From: Oscheius dolichura
Lineage: Eukaryota > Nematoda > Chromadorea > Rhabditida > Rhabditidae
Direction of reading: 5' to 3'
Length of the DNA stretch: 64,000 bases
NCBI GenBank assembly: GCA_932521035.1
Contig: OW051493.1
Span: 9,136,001 to 9,200,000 of the forward strand
The notes under the pieces are model-generated. The model searched no databases, was not told the origin of the DNA, and saw only the letters and a list, made by a program, of their open reading frames with translations. A program made the translations under genes and the position numbers. Below are positions 54,974 through 64,000 of the stretch, piece by piece. Numbering within the stretch: position 1 is the first letter of the stretch; the number at the start of each line of letters is the position of its first letter.

Positions 54974-56002
54974 ATGTGGCTGAAGATATCACTTCTTTTG
55001 ATTTCTCGGATTCTAGCGGTTTCCGGCTGTATTCCAACAGAATCGCGTGGGTTACTCTTGGGCTACTGTAGAAATCTGTACAAGTTCAGCAGACGATGAG
55101 CCGGATATCTTCGATATTTTAATTCCAACTACCCCGTCTATTACTATTCCTGCGACCACAAGCAGTACAACCACGACTACAACGACAACGACCACCACAA
55201 CCACTACTACCACGACCACTTCACGTAAGTCACCCATTATGGACTTCATTTTCCCTTTTCTGGGTACCCGATGGGTCGGTTTCGGATTTAGCATCCCTCT
55301 CTATACGTTGTTATCTATTTCTCTCCATGGAAATCTCCCTTTTCAGAAGAGTATCATTCCCCTATTTTTCAGTCCTCTGCCCGGTCAACTATCAACTCTT
55401 CACAAATCCAAACACGATGACGAGTGCCTGCTATTCGATCAGTACAGACACGCGCAACTTTAACGATGCCCGTCTAGCCTGTATGGCGGACGGCGGCGAC
55501 CTGCCAGTAGTTCATGATGACGAACTGAACGCCTTCCTTTTCAGTAGGACCTCTCCGTATAAAAGATCTTCTTCTAGGTCTTGCCCTTCCTGATGCTCCC
55601 TCGCCGGGTAATGTCCTATGGGATATGGTCTATATTGGGGCGTCATGTTTAACCGGGTTTTGTCCACTAACGCCTGGCAATTATATGAATGTTGACAACT
55701 CACCTGTGAGTTTCGTTTTCTAATTTTCAGCTGACCGGAGTCGTTCAGTTCGATTATCACCCATTCGTTACTACTCAACCGGATATGGGAGCTCCTAGCT
55801 GCGTACAGGTTGGTTCAATTGAGAAATCAGAGGTCCTGAAGCGACGTTTCTCTTTCTTTATGCGTATCATTCGTTTTTGTTTTAGATTTTGACAGAGAAT
55901 GCCTTTTTTGCCTTATACGATTATCTCGGAAAATGGCACGATATAGGATGCGGAACTGTGAGCAGGTACTTCTGTGCTGTTCCGGTGACCCCTACCGGAT
56001 AA
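54974..56002 (+). CDS. Secreted C-type lectin-like protein, Thr-rich stalk (copy 3)
   Basis: Start MWLKISLLLISRILAVSGC (signal peptide), then PTESPDDEPDIFDILIPTTP and the Thr stalk, ending at an intact CACGTAAGT donor. The lectin domain is clearly diverged from copies 1 and 2: LCPVNYQLFTNPNTMTSACY, NFNDARLACMADGGDLPVVH, DMVYIGASCLTGFCPLTPGN, FDYHPFVTTQPDMGAPSCVQ, ENAFFALYDYLGKWHDIGCG, VSRYFCAVPVTPTG. Intron positions are the same as in the others. The stalk region and its intron are almost identical to copy 2 at 41846-42035, whereas the flanking exons differ. Stop TAA at 56000. Confidence 0.85.
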
Positions 56003-56700
56003 ATTAAACCAACTCCCTGTCATTTTTTTCCATTATTTATGAGGAATACACGTGTGCAATTTGGCTACTAAAACGGTAATAATAAATATCAACAGCTGAT
56101 TTTTACTCCACTCACCGTCAATCCGTAGCGTGGCTTCAATAACCACTGCTTACCCTCCTCTCTCCATTTTATTCCCAACTATGAGGACCAATTCCACCGA
56201 ATCTCAGTATTCCGACGGTCTAGATACAGATATTCTGGATTGTTGGTAACCTTTATTGATCCTTTAAAAGTCAAATAACCCCAAAAACGTATTGTTGTTT
56301 GTCCGCCGCCGTGCTGCCGTGACAAAGGGCAGGATCCCGACCTCAAGCCGGATTGGAGCATCGTGAGGCCGTAAGCTCTCCTAGATTCGACATCCTCGCC
56401 GGCCAGCGACTTCTGCCAACAGAAGAAGCAACAACATCAGCGGTTATGGATGTAGACTCCCTCTCCCCGTCGACTTGGCCACCTGGGAGAGTACCGGTCT
56501 ACCACCTCGCCGTCCCGCTGTAGCAGTTCAAGAACGCACGTTAGCACCCAGGGATAAGAGGTTTCCCTCACGTGATACACGCTGATTATGGGAATAAATT
56601 GTAAATTGTAAACCCCAAAAAGTTTTATTTAAAAGCATCCAAAGTCTGCCGAGGGAGGAAGAAGAGATAACTCTGTTGCCCCCAATGAGCTGAAATACCA
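56003..56700. other. Intergenic, no supported gene
   Basis: A plus-strand piece near 56440-56520 reads SAVMDVDSLSPSTWPPGRVP and looks like a gene scrap, but it has no linked exon. The right boundary is the break point of the SCO1 copy. Confidence 0.35.
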
Positions 56701-57144
56701 CGTGGTTCCAGTATTTATTTCTGTAGATCCAGCGAGAGATACAATGGCTCGTGTCAAAGAATATTGTGCAGAGTTTTCTCCTCAATTGAGAGGATTTACA
56801 GGATCACAAGAACAGGTTCCGTTATGTAGCTTTTATATGGTATGTTTTCTAGGTTGATAAAGTAGCTAAAACATTCCGAGTCTATCATAGTCAAGGCCCC
56901 AAAACTACACCAGATGACTACATTGTTGATCACACTGTAATCATGTATCTTATTGATCCTGATGGAAATTTCCATGATTACTATGGACAGAATAGGTAGA
57001 AGAACAATACTATGGACAGAATAGGTAGAAGAACAAATAGCTTTTGCTTTATTATGATTTTCAGAAAAGCGGAGGAAATCGCCAATATAATTGAAATGAA
57101 GGTGCTCAAACATCAATTGAATCAGAAGAAGAGTATCTTCAGTT
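56701..57144 (+). pseudogene. sco-1: Truncated inverted copy of the SCO1 3' end
   Basis: It begins abruptly inside a SCO1 exon ([15 protein letters not shown]) and carries three SCO1 exons with their introns in the right order, including [14 protein letters not shown] and [11 protein letters not shown]. It ends SIFS followed by TGA, one residue short of the original. It is nearly identical to 51870-52289, introns included, but on the opposite strand, apart from a 29-bp tandem duplication around 56986-57043. The N-terminus, membrane segment and CPDIC copper motif are missing, so it cannot function as SCO1. Confidence 0.9.
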
Positions 57145-57208
57145 GATACATTTTATTTGTTATTGCTTTGTTTTTATAAAAACAACCAAAACCCACCCTT
57201 TCAACCTG

Positions 57209-60123
57209 TTAAGAGTTGAATGGATGTTCAGGATCCATTATAGTTTGTCTGCCTCTAAACTCGGCGTAGTCTCCTAAGATCTCAATAAATGTCGGGGTTA
57301 GGCATACAACAAGTCTGTCGGGATGGTAGCCCGCTACCGTTCCCTTGTCTAAATTGAAAGCAAACTTTTTTCCTCCTATCTTTTTAAAGCCATGGACGAT
57401 CAGCCAATCCCTTATCATTACTACTTCTTGAATATTAAAAAAATGAAAGAATCTGAGTAAGAACATGACATAGCCACCGCGGAATGCTCCCTAAAATATT
57501 GCATATCTCGGTATCCCTACTACTTACCTCAATGTACTCGAATAGGTAGTCTATGGTGACTTTAGTGGAGGTATACAATACCAGTGAGAATTTCCTCTCC
57601 TCCGTCAACTTTCTAATAAATTCATCCGTGACTCCCAAGTCAATATCGGCTACTCTATTATTTCCATTGAAATCTTCGCCATAGTCTATGAATAGTTGGC
57701 TGCTCTGAATTTTTCTTGCTGTTACTATACCATTTGTATAGTATACATATATACAACAGCTACCCGAATCCTGGTCCCAAAATGACCGGAGTTGGACCCA
57801 AAAGTTTGCAAACCCCCCACGGCTCGCCGCCGTAGAGCAAAAGCGAGCACCCCAGTTTTCCCGCCACTTGAAAATTTAAATTAACTATTGAACCTTGCGT
57901 CGATGAAACTGAAAAATCTAGACATTTTCATAATTTTCTGATACTTGCAAATGATCCAGCATGGTCAACTCCATTCCGCATAAAACCATCCCCAGCTGGC
58001 TAAGACTGTTTTTATCCGAATTGCCGACAAAAAATTAGCCGGAACAGCACTTTACTCCAGCAAAAAGCCGTAATATTGGCTAGAGCTAGAGGGCTAGAGG
58101 GCCTCAAGAGGCGATATTACAGTGGTTACCACTGGTCCATTTTGAGGTAACTTTATGATACAGGAATAAAGGCGTACGTCTTTAAAAACTTGTAGAGCGA
58201 TTTAGCCGGTGTTCGACTGCCCTAGAGTTTATCTCTCTCCCTGAGATCTTGTGAATATCGCGCGCATCCCTTCTCTAATGGAAGCGAATGCCTTTTCCTT
58301 CCCATTTTCATAGGAAATTTTGATCTTTTCTTGTAAGTAAGTAAGCTGAGGGAGCCGGTGCGGTCGATAGACACTATTTTCCCCATTTGAGCTGGTTGTA
58401 CATGAGAGTAGAAATTACGGTGAATAAGCACATTTGTTGTTCTTGCCAGAATTGCATTTTTCTACCTTCGTATCCTCTTTTTAAAGACCGTCAGTACCTC
58501 CAATTGAGGATTTTGAGGCTCTCTAGCCCCAATATCACGGCTTTTTGTTGGAGTAAAGAATTTTTTGCCAACCGCAATTCAGATAAAAAGTCTTAGCCGG
58601 CCTTACCTTAACAGATTATTGAGAAATTGAGGATTGTTTCACTTGTCAAAGGACGAGGGATATCCCACCGAAAGGGATGGAAATCGGGTATCAAACGACA
58701 GGAAATAATGGAAGACGGCTAACCAAATGGGGCGCATAAAACGATTTCTACTCAAATAATCACGCCAGACAACGTGTTACAAACCCTAAAAGGAAAGTGC
58801 TCACTTTTCGGATTGCAGGAATATCCCAGAAGTCGGCTGGAGCCGTAAAATCTACTGGTATTCTGTATCGGAACAGGTGTGGGTCTAAATTGATTATAGT
58901 TTGTGTTTCTTCTGTCCTGTTCACTTTTACAGTAGTTGAGGAGTTTCCTTTCCTCCTCCAGCATCACATTATTCAGCGTGATCAGTTCAAGCCAGCGTCT
59001 CTCCTTCTGCCAATCTATATCGGGCAAAATTTGATGGAGGGTTTGTCGGAATATGGCGAGATAGTGGGAGCTTAGATGAATCTAGACAAGGTTAGCATAG
59101 ATGGGGGCCATGCGTGCTCTCCCTGGGCGCCATCGTCTATCAATAATAAAGACGACATTCAATGTCTAAAATCTTAGCGACGGGGCGCGGCGACAGCGAA
59201 TTTTTAGGTCGCCAAGAAGAAAAAATTTGTTTGTAAGTTCGACCCGTAGCTAAATTTCAGACCATTGCATGCCGTTTTTTTTCTTAACAGACTATAGCCG
59301 AGGTAAAGGGGCAAACACCGGGACTAGTTTACCGTAAAATCCTATTATAACCCCACCCCTCCGTAAGCGCGCTCTGTTAATATGCTCTATCTAACTGACT
59401 TTGGGAGTTGATTACTCTGTTATTTTTTGGATTTCCTTCTATTTTTCCTTCTGTAATGCAACGTCTAGGGTATCAAGATCATACTGATACAAGAAAAAAA
59501 CATTAAAACGGCTGCAATGGTGTTTTTGCACGAGACAGATAGAGCAAATTAACAGAGCACGCTTACGGAGGGGTGGGGTTATAATAGGATTTTTACGGTA
59601 TGCCCAAAACCCGGGTGCCCCCATTGTTGGGCGTTTTGTCCATTTGTGGGGTCAAACATCCGATCTTACCAGTTGGATACTTTTCAAGAAAAAGTGGGAA
59701 ATGAAGAAGTTTAAATAGATGCCAATGGTATGGTGATAGCGCATACTGGCGCAGCGGATGGTCGTCTTGTAGAGGCTAATCTCATCTTCCATCTTGGATG
59801 AGGTAAAGAGGAAATCTATTAAAGCATTGTGGATTAAGTTTTCTTTTACCTGTGTCCTGTTCGGAGTTAATCAACTTAATAATTCTTGATTCGGTCCATT
59901 GCCTTTCAAATTTTAGAGAAAACGAGAAACTGTTCTGAAAAAGGGCCGCTCTGCCTGACCCAGCTGTTCTCACCTGACTCTCCTTCATCGTGAATATTGC
60001 TATGAAGATAGGGGTAGAGGGGATAGATCGGAATTTGGAAGAGAGCTGGCGCGTAGCGAGTCTATCTCTCCATGGAAGATAGTTGAAGACGGTAGTCAGT
60101 ACATTACTGGGCAGGTTATCCAT
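57209..60123 (-). CDS. Nematode F-box protein with FTH-like C-terminal region
   Basis: Probable substrate adaptor of an SCF ubiquitin ligase. The first exon (60123 leftward) is an F-box: MDNLPSNVLTTVFNYLPWRD, RLATRQLSSKFRSIPSTPIF. Later exons, in order: SFSLKFERQWTESRIIKLIN; MEDEISLYKTTIRCASMRYH (near 59788); WLELITLNNVMLEEERKLLN, joined by a 46-nt intron to YPHLFRYRIPVDFTAPADFW (about 59027-58796); VADIDLGVTDEFIRKLTEER, KFSLVLYTSTKVTIDYLFEY; and GAFRGGYVMFLLRFFHFFNI, VCLTPTFIEILGDYAEFRG, ending at 57209. The repeat-like C-terminal half resembles FTH/DUF38 regions of the large worm fbxa family, a fast-evolving group. Two MITEs lie in introns. Some junctions are inferred, and the start is the only ATG before the F-box. 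Confidence 0.75.
57995..58605. mobile_element. Intronic element with about 100-bp imperfect inverted repeats
   Basis: The left arm contains CTGGCTAAGACTGTTTTTATC, TTTACTCCAGCAAAAAGCCG and ATATTGGCTAGAG. The right arm carries the reverse complements near 58515-58600 (CGGCTTTTTGTTGGAGTAAA, TAAAAAGTCTTAGCCGGC). Divergence between arms marks it as older than the other foldback elements. It lies in the large F-box gene intron. No ORF. Confidence 0.75.
59330..59600. mobile_element. 271-bp MITE with about 65-bp inverted repeats
   Basis: Left end TACCGTAAAATCCTATTATA, right end the reverse complement with one extra A. Pairing continues through CCCCACCCCTCCGTAAGCG and GCTCTGTTAAT to TGCTCTATCT. The spacer is about 140 bp and non-coding. 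It lies in an intron of the F-box gene. The terminal TACCGTAA is the same word that is scattered across the window. Confidence 0.88.
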
Positions 60124-60464
60124 TTTCAGAGAGAAGTGACTGGTGGTGGTTGGATTAGTGGAATGATCTGACAAATCGATAGGTGACGCGCAAGCGAGAG
60201 CAATCCTTCCGGGATATGGTAATAAGGCTTTTCTCGTGTTCCTTTTTTATTGATCGCGCGTGGTTTGACTTTACATCGGGGTAGTGCCAGGTCCCGGAAG
60301 GTAACTTTGACACGCACAGCTTTTCAGTTGATGTTTCGTGAAAATCTTTTTTGCCCATAATTTCGAGGGTGGTCGATTACCCCTATCTCCAAATTTTCAG
60401 GGAAGTAGTCCATAAAATAAAACCAGGACGAGCAGAACAAGTTTTGCAAAATGTTCGCCGTCCG

Positions 60465-60790
60465 CCGTGCGTCAACTCTTTTTGCTTTTTTGATTTGAGG
60501 TTCTGGATATTTCCAAAATATTTTTGAAGTGTTTTTCGCGGTGGGACCCCAATCGGGAGGTTCGGTTCCTCCTTCGATCAACTTCTTTTGCTTTGTCTAT
60601 CTAGTATTTTTGCACGTCTCCATAATACTTTCGTTGCGGGACCAATTCGTGCTGGGACCCCAATCCAGAAGTAGACGGTTCGATGCCTTTTTGGGCCAAC
60701 AAATTTTGCTTTATTTGTTTGGTACTTTTTGTTTTGATGTAAAATGTTTTCGCTGCAGGAATCGTTCGTTGTGGGACCCTGCATTGGAGG
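60465..60790. repeat. Degenerate tandem repeat, unit about 110-130 bp
   Basis: Three diverged units each contain a TTTTGCTTT... stretch, a T-rich part and a GTGGGACCC-type motif (CGGTGGGACCCCAATC, GCTGGGACCCCAATC, TTGTGGGACCCTGCA). The first two are followed by GGTTCGGTTCC and GGTTCGATGCC, which resemble a pol III B box. No gene seen. Confidence 0.65.
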
Positions 60791-60846
60791 AAAACCACTA
60801 TTTTAGCCCAAAAAAGTCTCTTTTTGTCCCGAAATTCCCATAACAA

Positions 60847-62119
60847 TTCGTAAACGAATTAACAAAAAGAGGAAAATCACTATTTTAAAAAGAGAAACTC
60901 AAAGAATACTTGTGGTTTGACAGGAATGTACAAAAAGGGGGGGATAATGGAAGAATCAAACCACTGCACTTTTTTTAGGCGTTGCTTCAAGTTTCTTTTT
61001 ACACACCGATTGTATGTCGCGAAGCTAACCTTGTAAAAGGGATGTTGACGACTTTGAATACCGAAATTTCGATATGCCCATTGCCGATATATCGATATTC
61101 CTTTTCGCTCAACCCTCAAGGCCTTCCCATCGTGGTGTTTTTGGACTTCAAACGGCAGACTTCTCGAATTGGATTGAAACAGAACAAAGCGAAGTCTTAC
61201 CATTATTTGAGTTCGGAGTTGAATCAGATTGGCTATTCAAAATATTTTAAATTGAATTTCAGAAGCTGTGGCGGTTTCCACGTGTCTTTGCAGAGGTGCG
61301 CCAGACCTGAGTTTCGAAAAGCTGGAGCCAGAAGTCCTACTGTACAGCCGATAATATACAGCGTCCAAGCGGAGGAGTCCCCTTCACTTTGGAGAGGAAT
61401 AAAATTCGACCCGGCAGGGGTTCATTGCAGGTTTTACAGTACACTAACGACTGTTTATGCCTCACCAGAACAAAAATGACAGTTGAATATTGAAAATGGC
61501 GGGGAAATGGTCATTGGAAAGCAAATTTCACGACGGAAACTCAATTTTTCAATGGATAACCACAACCACGCGGTGTTGCCCCGTGTATCCTCCTGGAGAA
61601 TACTTCCGTTTGCTTTATTTTAATTGAAGGGAATTCATTAATAACGGCAGGCAGTAGTCCTAAATGTCGGCGGCCTAGACGAAGCCTCAAAAATTACTTC
61701 CTCTCCACTAAATTGCACCGCCGAGTCTGTTTTTGACAGGAAAGATTATGACGATTGAGCGGAAGACGGCGTGGAGATAATTAAGAACCCGGATATGCTG
61801 GCAACGGAGCAAAAGAACACCACAGTCATCCGGCTTTTATTCTTTCTACAAAAAGTCCTCATCCTTATGTTTTCCCGGTTACTGTACTATTGAAAGTGAA
61901 TCAGAAAAAAAGCAAAGAGCCTCCTTCCCAAAAGGACTAGTTATCCACCTACAATAACCTCTGAGCCGTATAATGGCAGGTTCTTCGACTGTCCCAGATA
62001 TCCAGAAGCATTGGCTAGTCATTCTCCTCTTCCTCTTCCCTTCCCAGTCAATTTACTACTGTATTTCCAGAAAATAACAGCTATTTTTAAAGCTGAAGAC
62101 CGTTATTTCCCCCCTTTCT
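60847..62119. other. No supported gene; one long plus-strand frame
   Basis: A plus-strand frame of 165 codons (60982-61479) has no ATG at its start. Its translation (TEISICPLPIYRYSFSLNPQ, GLPIVVFLDFKRQTSRIGLK) is moderately protein-like, but no splice partner or family is visible. The opposite strand also has an open frame of 107 codons. The remainder to 62119 is non-coding. Confidence 0.3.
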
Positions 62120-64000
62120 CGTCCTTTTCCCTGAAAACTACCGTAATGTGGAGATAATTCCCATTTTTCCAGTCGAAGAGAGAGATTTTCACTGATTTTC
62201 CCTTTTGCATCCATTTTTTCCATCCAGAATAAGCAAAAAACTGGGAGCCTGGAGCTAACAACCCCTGGAAACGGTCCCTACCCTCTTTAGGGCCTGGAGT
62301 ACTGTAATTTTCGAGTGTAATTCGATCCCAACCAAGTCAAAAGGGAGTTTCACTCTTTCCGACCATATAATCCATCGAAAGAGTCTAAAAACTCCTCCAA
62401 TTTTAATTGAACCCCCATAAAAATAAGAGATTCGTCGAATGGAATGGCTATCATTCGACTGCTCCTTTCAACCACCTCTGAATTTGAGAGGAGATGGCTC
62501 ATTTGTCTATTGAAAATGGACTAAAGGCAATGAAATTTGGGATTCTGACTTTGAAATCTGGTTCCTCTTGAAGTTACCGTATCTAAACTGATAAATACTG
62601 GGCTCAAATTCTACCGTAATCTAGCCAGAACCGAGATGGGGACTGGAAAACTGACCCACTGCTCCTCAACCTCGATATACGGCTGTATTGGGGAGAAATT
62701 CTGTATTTTTTCAGTTGACAAGGGCAGTTTTCTTTCCTTTTCCTTGTCTTTTACATATTTTCCAAACAAACGAGGGAGAATAACTAGATAACGGCCATTT
62801 TAGACCCTTGTATACTGTAATTTCCGAGTTTCTAGGGGGCTGAACGGGTCTCCCTGTCCCGTCCTCCCTTCTACGAATATTCCCATTCTACTGGCCCTAG
62901 ACGGTAATTGCCAATGGGCTCATAAATTGCCCATCACCGCCAACAGGGCGAGAGGGGAGTCAATTGCCAAGTGGCCGACTTATAGGAGAGTATGGCCCCT
63001 CTGGAAGTACCAAAACAATGTGTGTGTGTCAGAGATTGAATGCCTTTAATACTAAATTGGCTGGAATGGAAATGGCCGGTGTCACGTATGCATTTCACAC
63101 ACTTCAATCCCGCCTTCAATCTCAATAATATACGGTAACTATGCGTCTATAGCTGGCCGGCCGGCTGCTGCCGCACAATATCCCCGGAAAGATGATGATG
63201 TCTATGTGGCTTAACTGGATCTTTAAGGTTTGTCATATTTATTAGAACGGGCGGGAGAAAAGTAGGGTTACCGTAATGGGCCCCAAAACCTTCCGTGCGG
63301 GACCTTTTGACCAAATACGATCGGGATTTCCCATTTTCATTCGATTTTTCTTCGCCGTTTCCCCCCAGAGGTCCTGAAGAGACTCTTTTAGCACAAGAGT
63401 ATAGTTTCCTTTCTAATTATACGGTGGTCCTTTGTGAAATGGCCCCAATTCTTCCTCCAGGATACTGTAGCCAGAACCGGGCCTCTTCTCCTCCCGAAAA
63501 GAAGAAATGCTCTATTATTTCGCTTGGTTACGGTGTTATAAACTCTAGGAACATCATATTTAACAAGGAAATTGGAAATTGATAATCAGGTGTTCTTATC
63601 GTTTTAAAATGGGAAATTCCCTTCAATAGGGTCGTATACACAGGCCGAGGAACACTGGACCGGGGTTCCAGTGTCCAACCCGGTTCTGGCTATATTACGG
63701 TAGAATTAGAGCCCACTATGTACGGTTTTAGAAACGGTTGTGGGGCAAGAAAGAGTAGAACTCCCTTTTGACTTGGTTGGGATCGAATTACACTGGAAAC
63801 ACTGTACTTACAGTACTCCAGGCCCTAAAGAGGGTGGGGACCGTTTCCAGGGGCTGGTAGCTCCATGCTCCCATTTTTTAAAATTCTCCTGGATGGAAAG
63901 AATGGATACAAAAGGGAAAATCAATGAAAATCTCTCCCTTCGACTGGAAAAATGGGAATTATCTCCACATTACGGTAGTTTTCAGGGAAAAGGACGAAAA
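62120..64000. mobile_element. Large foldback element, right arm running to the window end
   Basis: Positions 62120-62363 and about 63750-63996 are inverted copies at roughly 90 percent identity. Both hold CCCTGAAAACTACCGTAATG, GGTCCC(T/C)ACCCTCTTTAGGG and CGATCCCAACCAAGTCAAAA. The spacer of about 1.39 kb has no transposase and is full of TACTGTAA and TACGGTAA words. The outer end of the right arm may continue past the window. It could be a transposon with long inverted repeats or an inverted segmental duplication. Confidence 0.75.

Overview
The window is nuclear DNA of a nematode, most likely a clade V rhabditid. Evidence for this is the many short introns with TTTCAG/TTTTAG acceptors, acceptors sitting directly before start codons (as expected for spliced-leader trans-splicing), two operon-like gene pairs, and nematode gene families: divergent nuclear hormone receptors, patched-related (PTR), MSP-domain, clec C-type lectin, GILT and F-box proteins. 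Intergenic and intronic DNA is full of the words TACTGTA and TACGGTA. Exon models were built by eye from splice signals and family motifs; gene ends are firm only where stated.

Layout. 0-10 kb: two nuclear receptors, one on each strand (2.2-4.2 and 7.2-8.9), an orphan ORF at 5.0-5.7 and an 811-bp inverted-repeat element between them. 10-17.5 kb: a broken non-LTR retrotransposon, copies of a stem-loop MITE, one intronless MSP-domain gene, then about 3.7 kb without a clear gene. 17.5-25.3 kb: a large PTR sterol-sensing-domain gene (+), converging on a cyclophilin H -> Rab21 pair (-) only 116 bp apart. 26-32.6 kb: a proline-rich secreted protein, a 5S rRNA gene, a Lys-rich/poly-Pro protein, a tiny secreted Cys protein, a CPEB RNA-binding protein with a mariner-type element in an intron, and a small ORF with an immediate polyA signal. 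34-43 kb: a single-pass membrane protein with a second 5S rRNA gene antisense in its intron, a GILT thiol reductase, and two tandem C-type lectins with Thr-rich stalks. 43-47.5 kb: mostly repeats.

47.6-53.1 kb is an SCO1 -> TFIIF-alpha pair on the minus strand, with a histidine-phosphatase (PGAM-like) gene nested on the opposite strand in a TFIIF-alpha intron. 53.7-57.2 kb is a mosaic of recent duplications. A TFIIF-alpha leader and start codon are joined to a piece of an SMC6 ATPase head. A third lectin shares a near-identical 190-bp tract with the second lectin. A 440-bp inverted copy of the SCO1 3' end follows. 57.2-60.1 kb is an F-box/FTH-like gene carrying two MITEs in introns. The last 2 kb lie in a long inverted repeat whose right arm runs to the window end.

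The genes do not form one pathway. The functional links visible are the two operon-like pairs, the lectin family, and the shared repeat families. The most unusual material is the 51.7-57.2 kb duplication mosaic.
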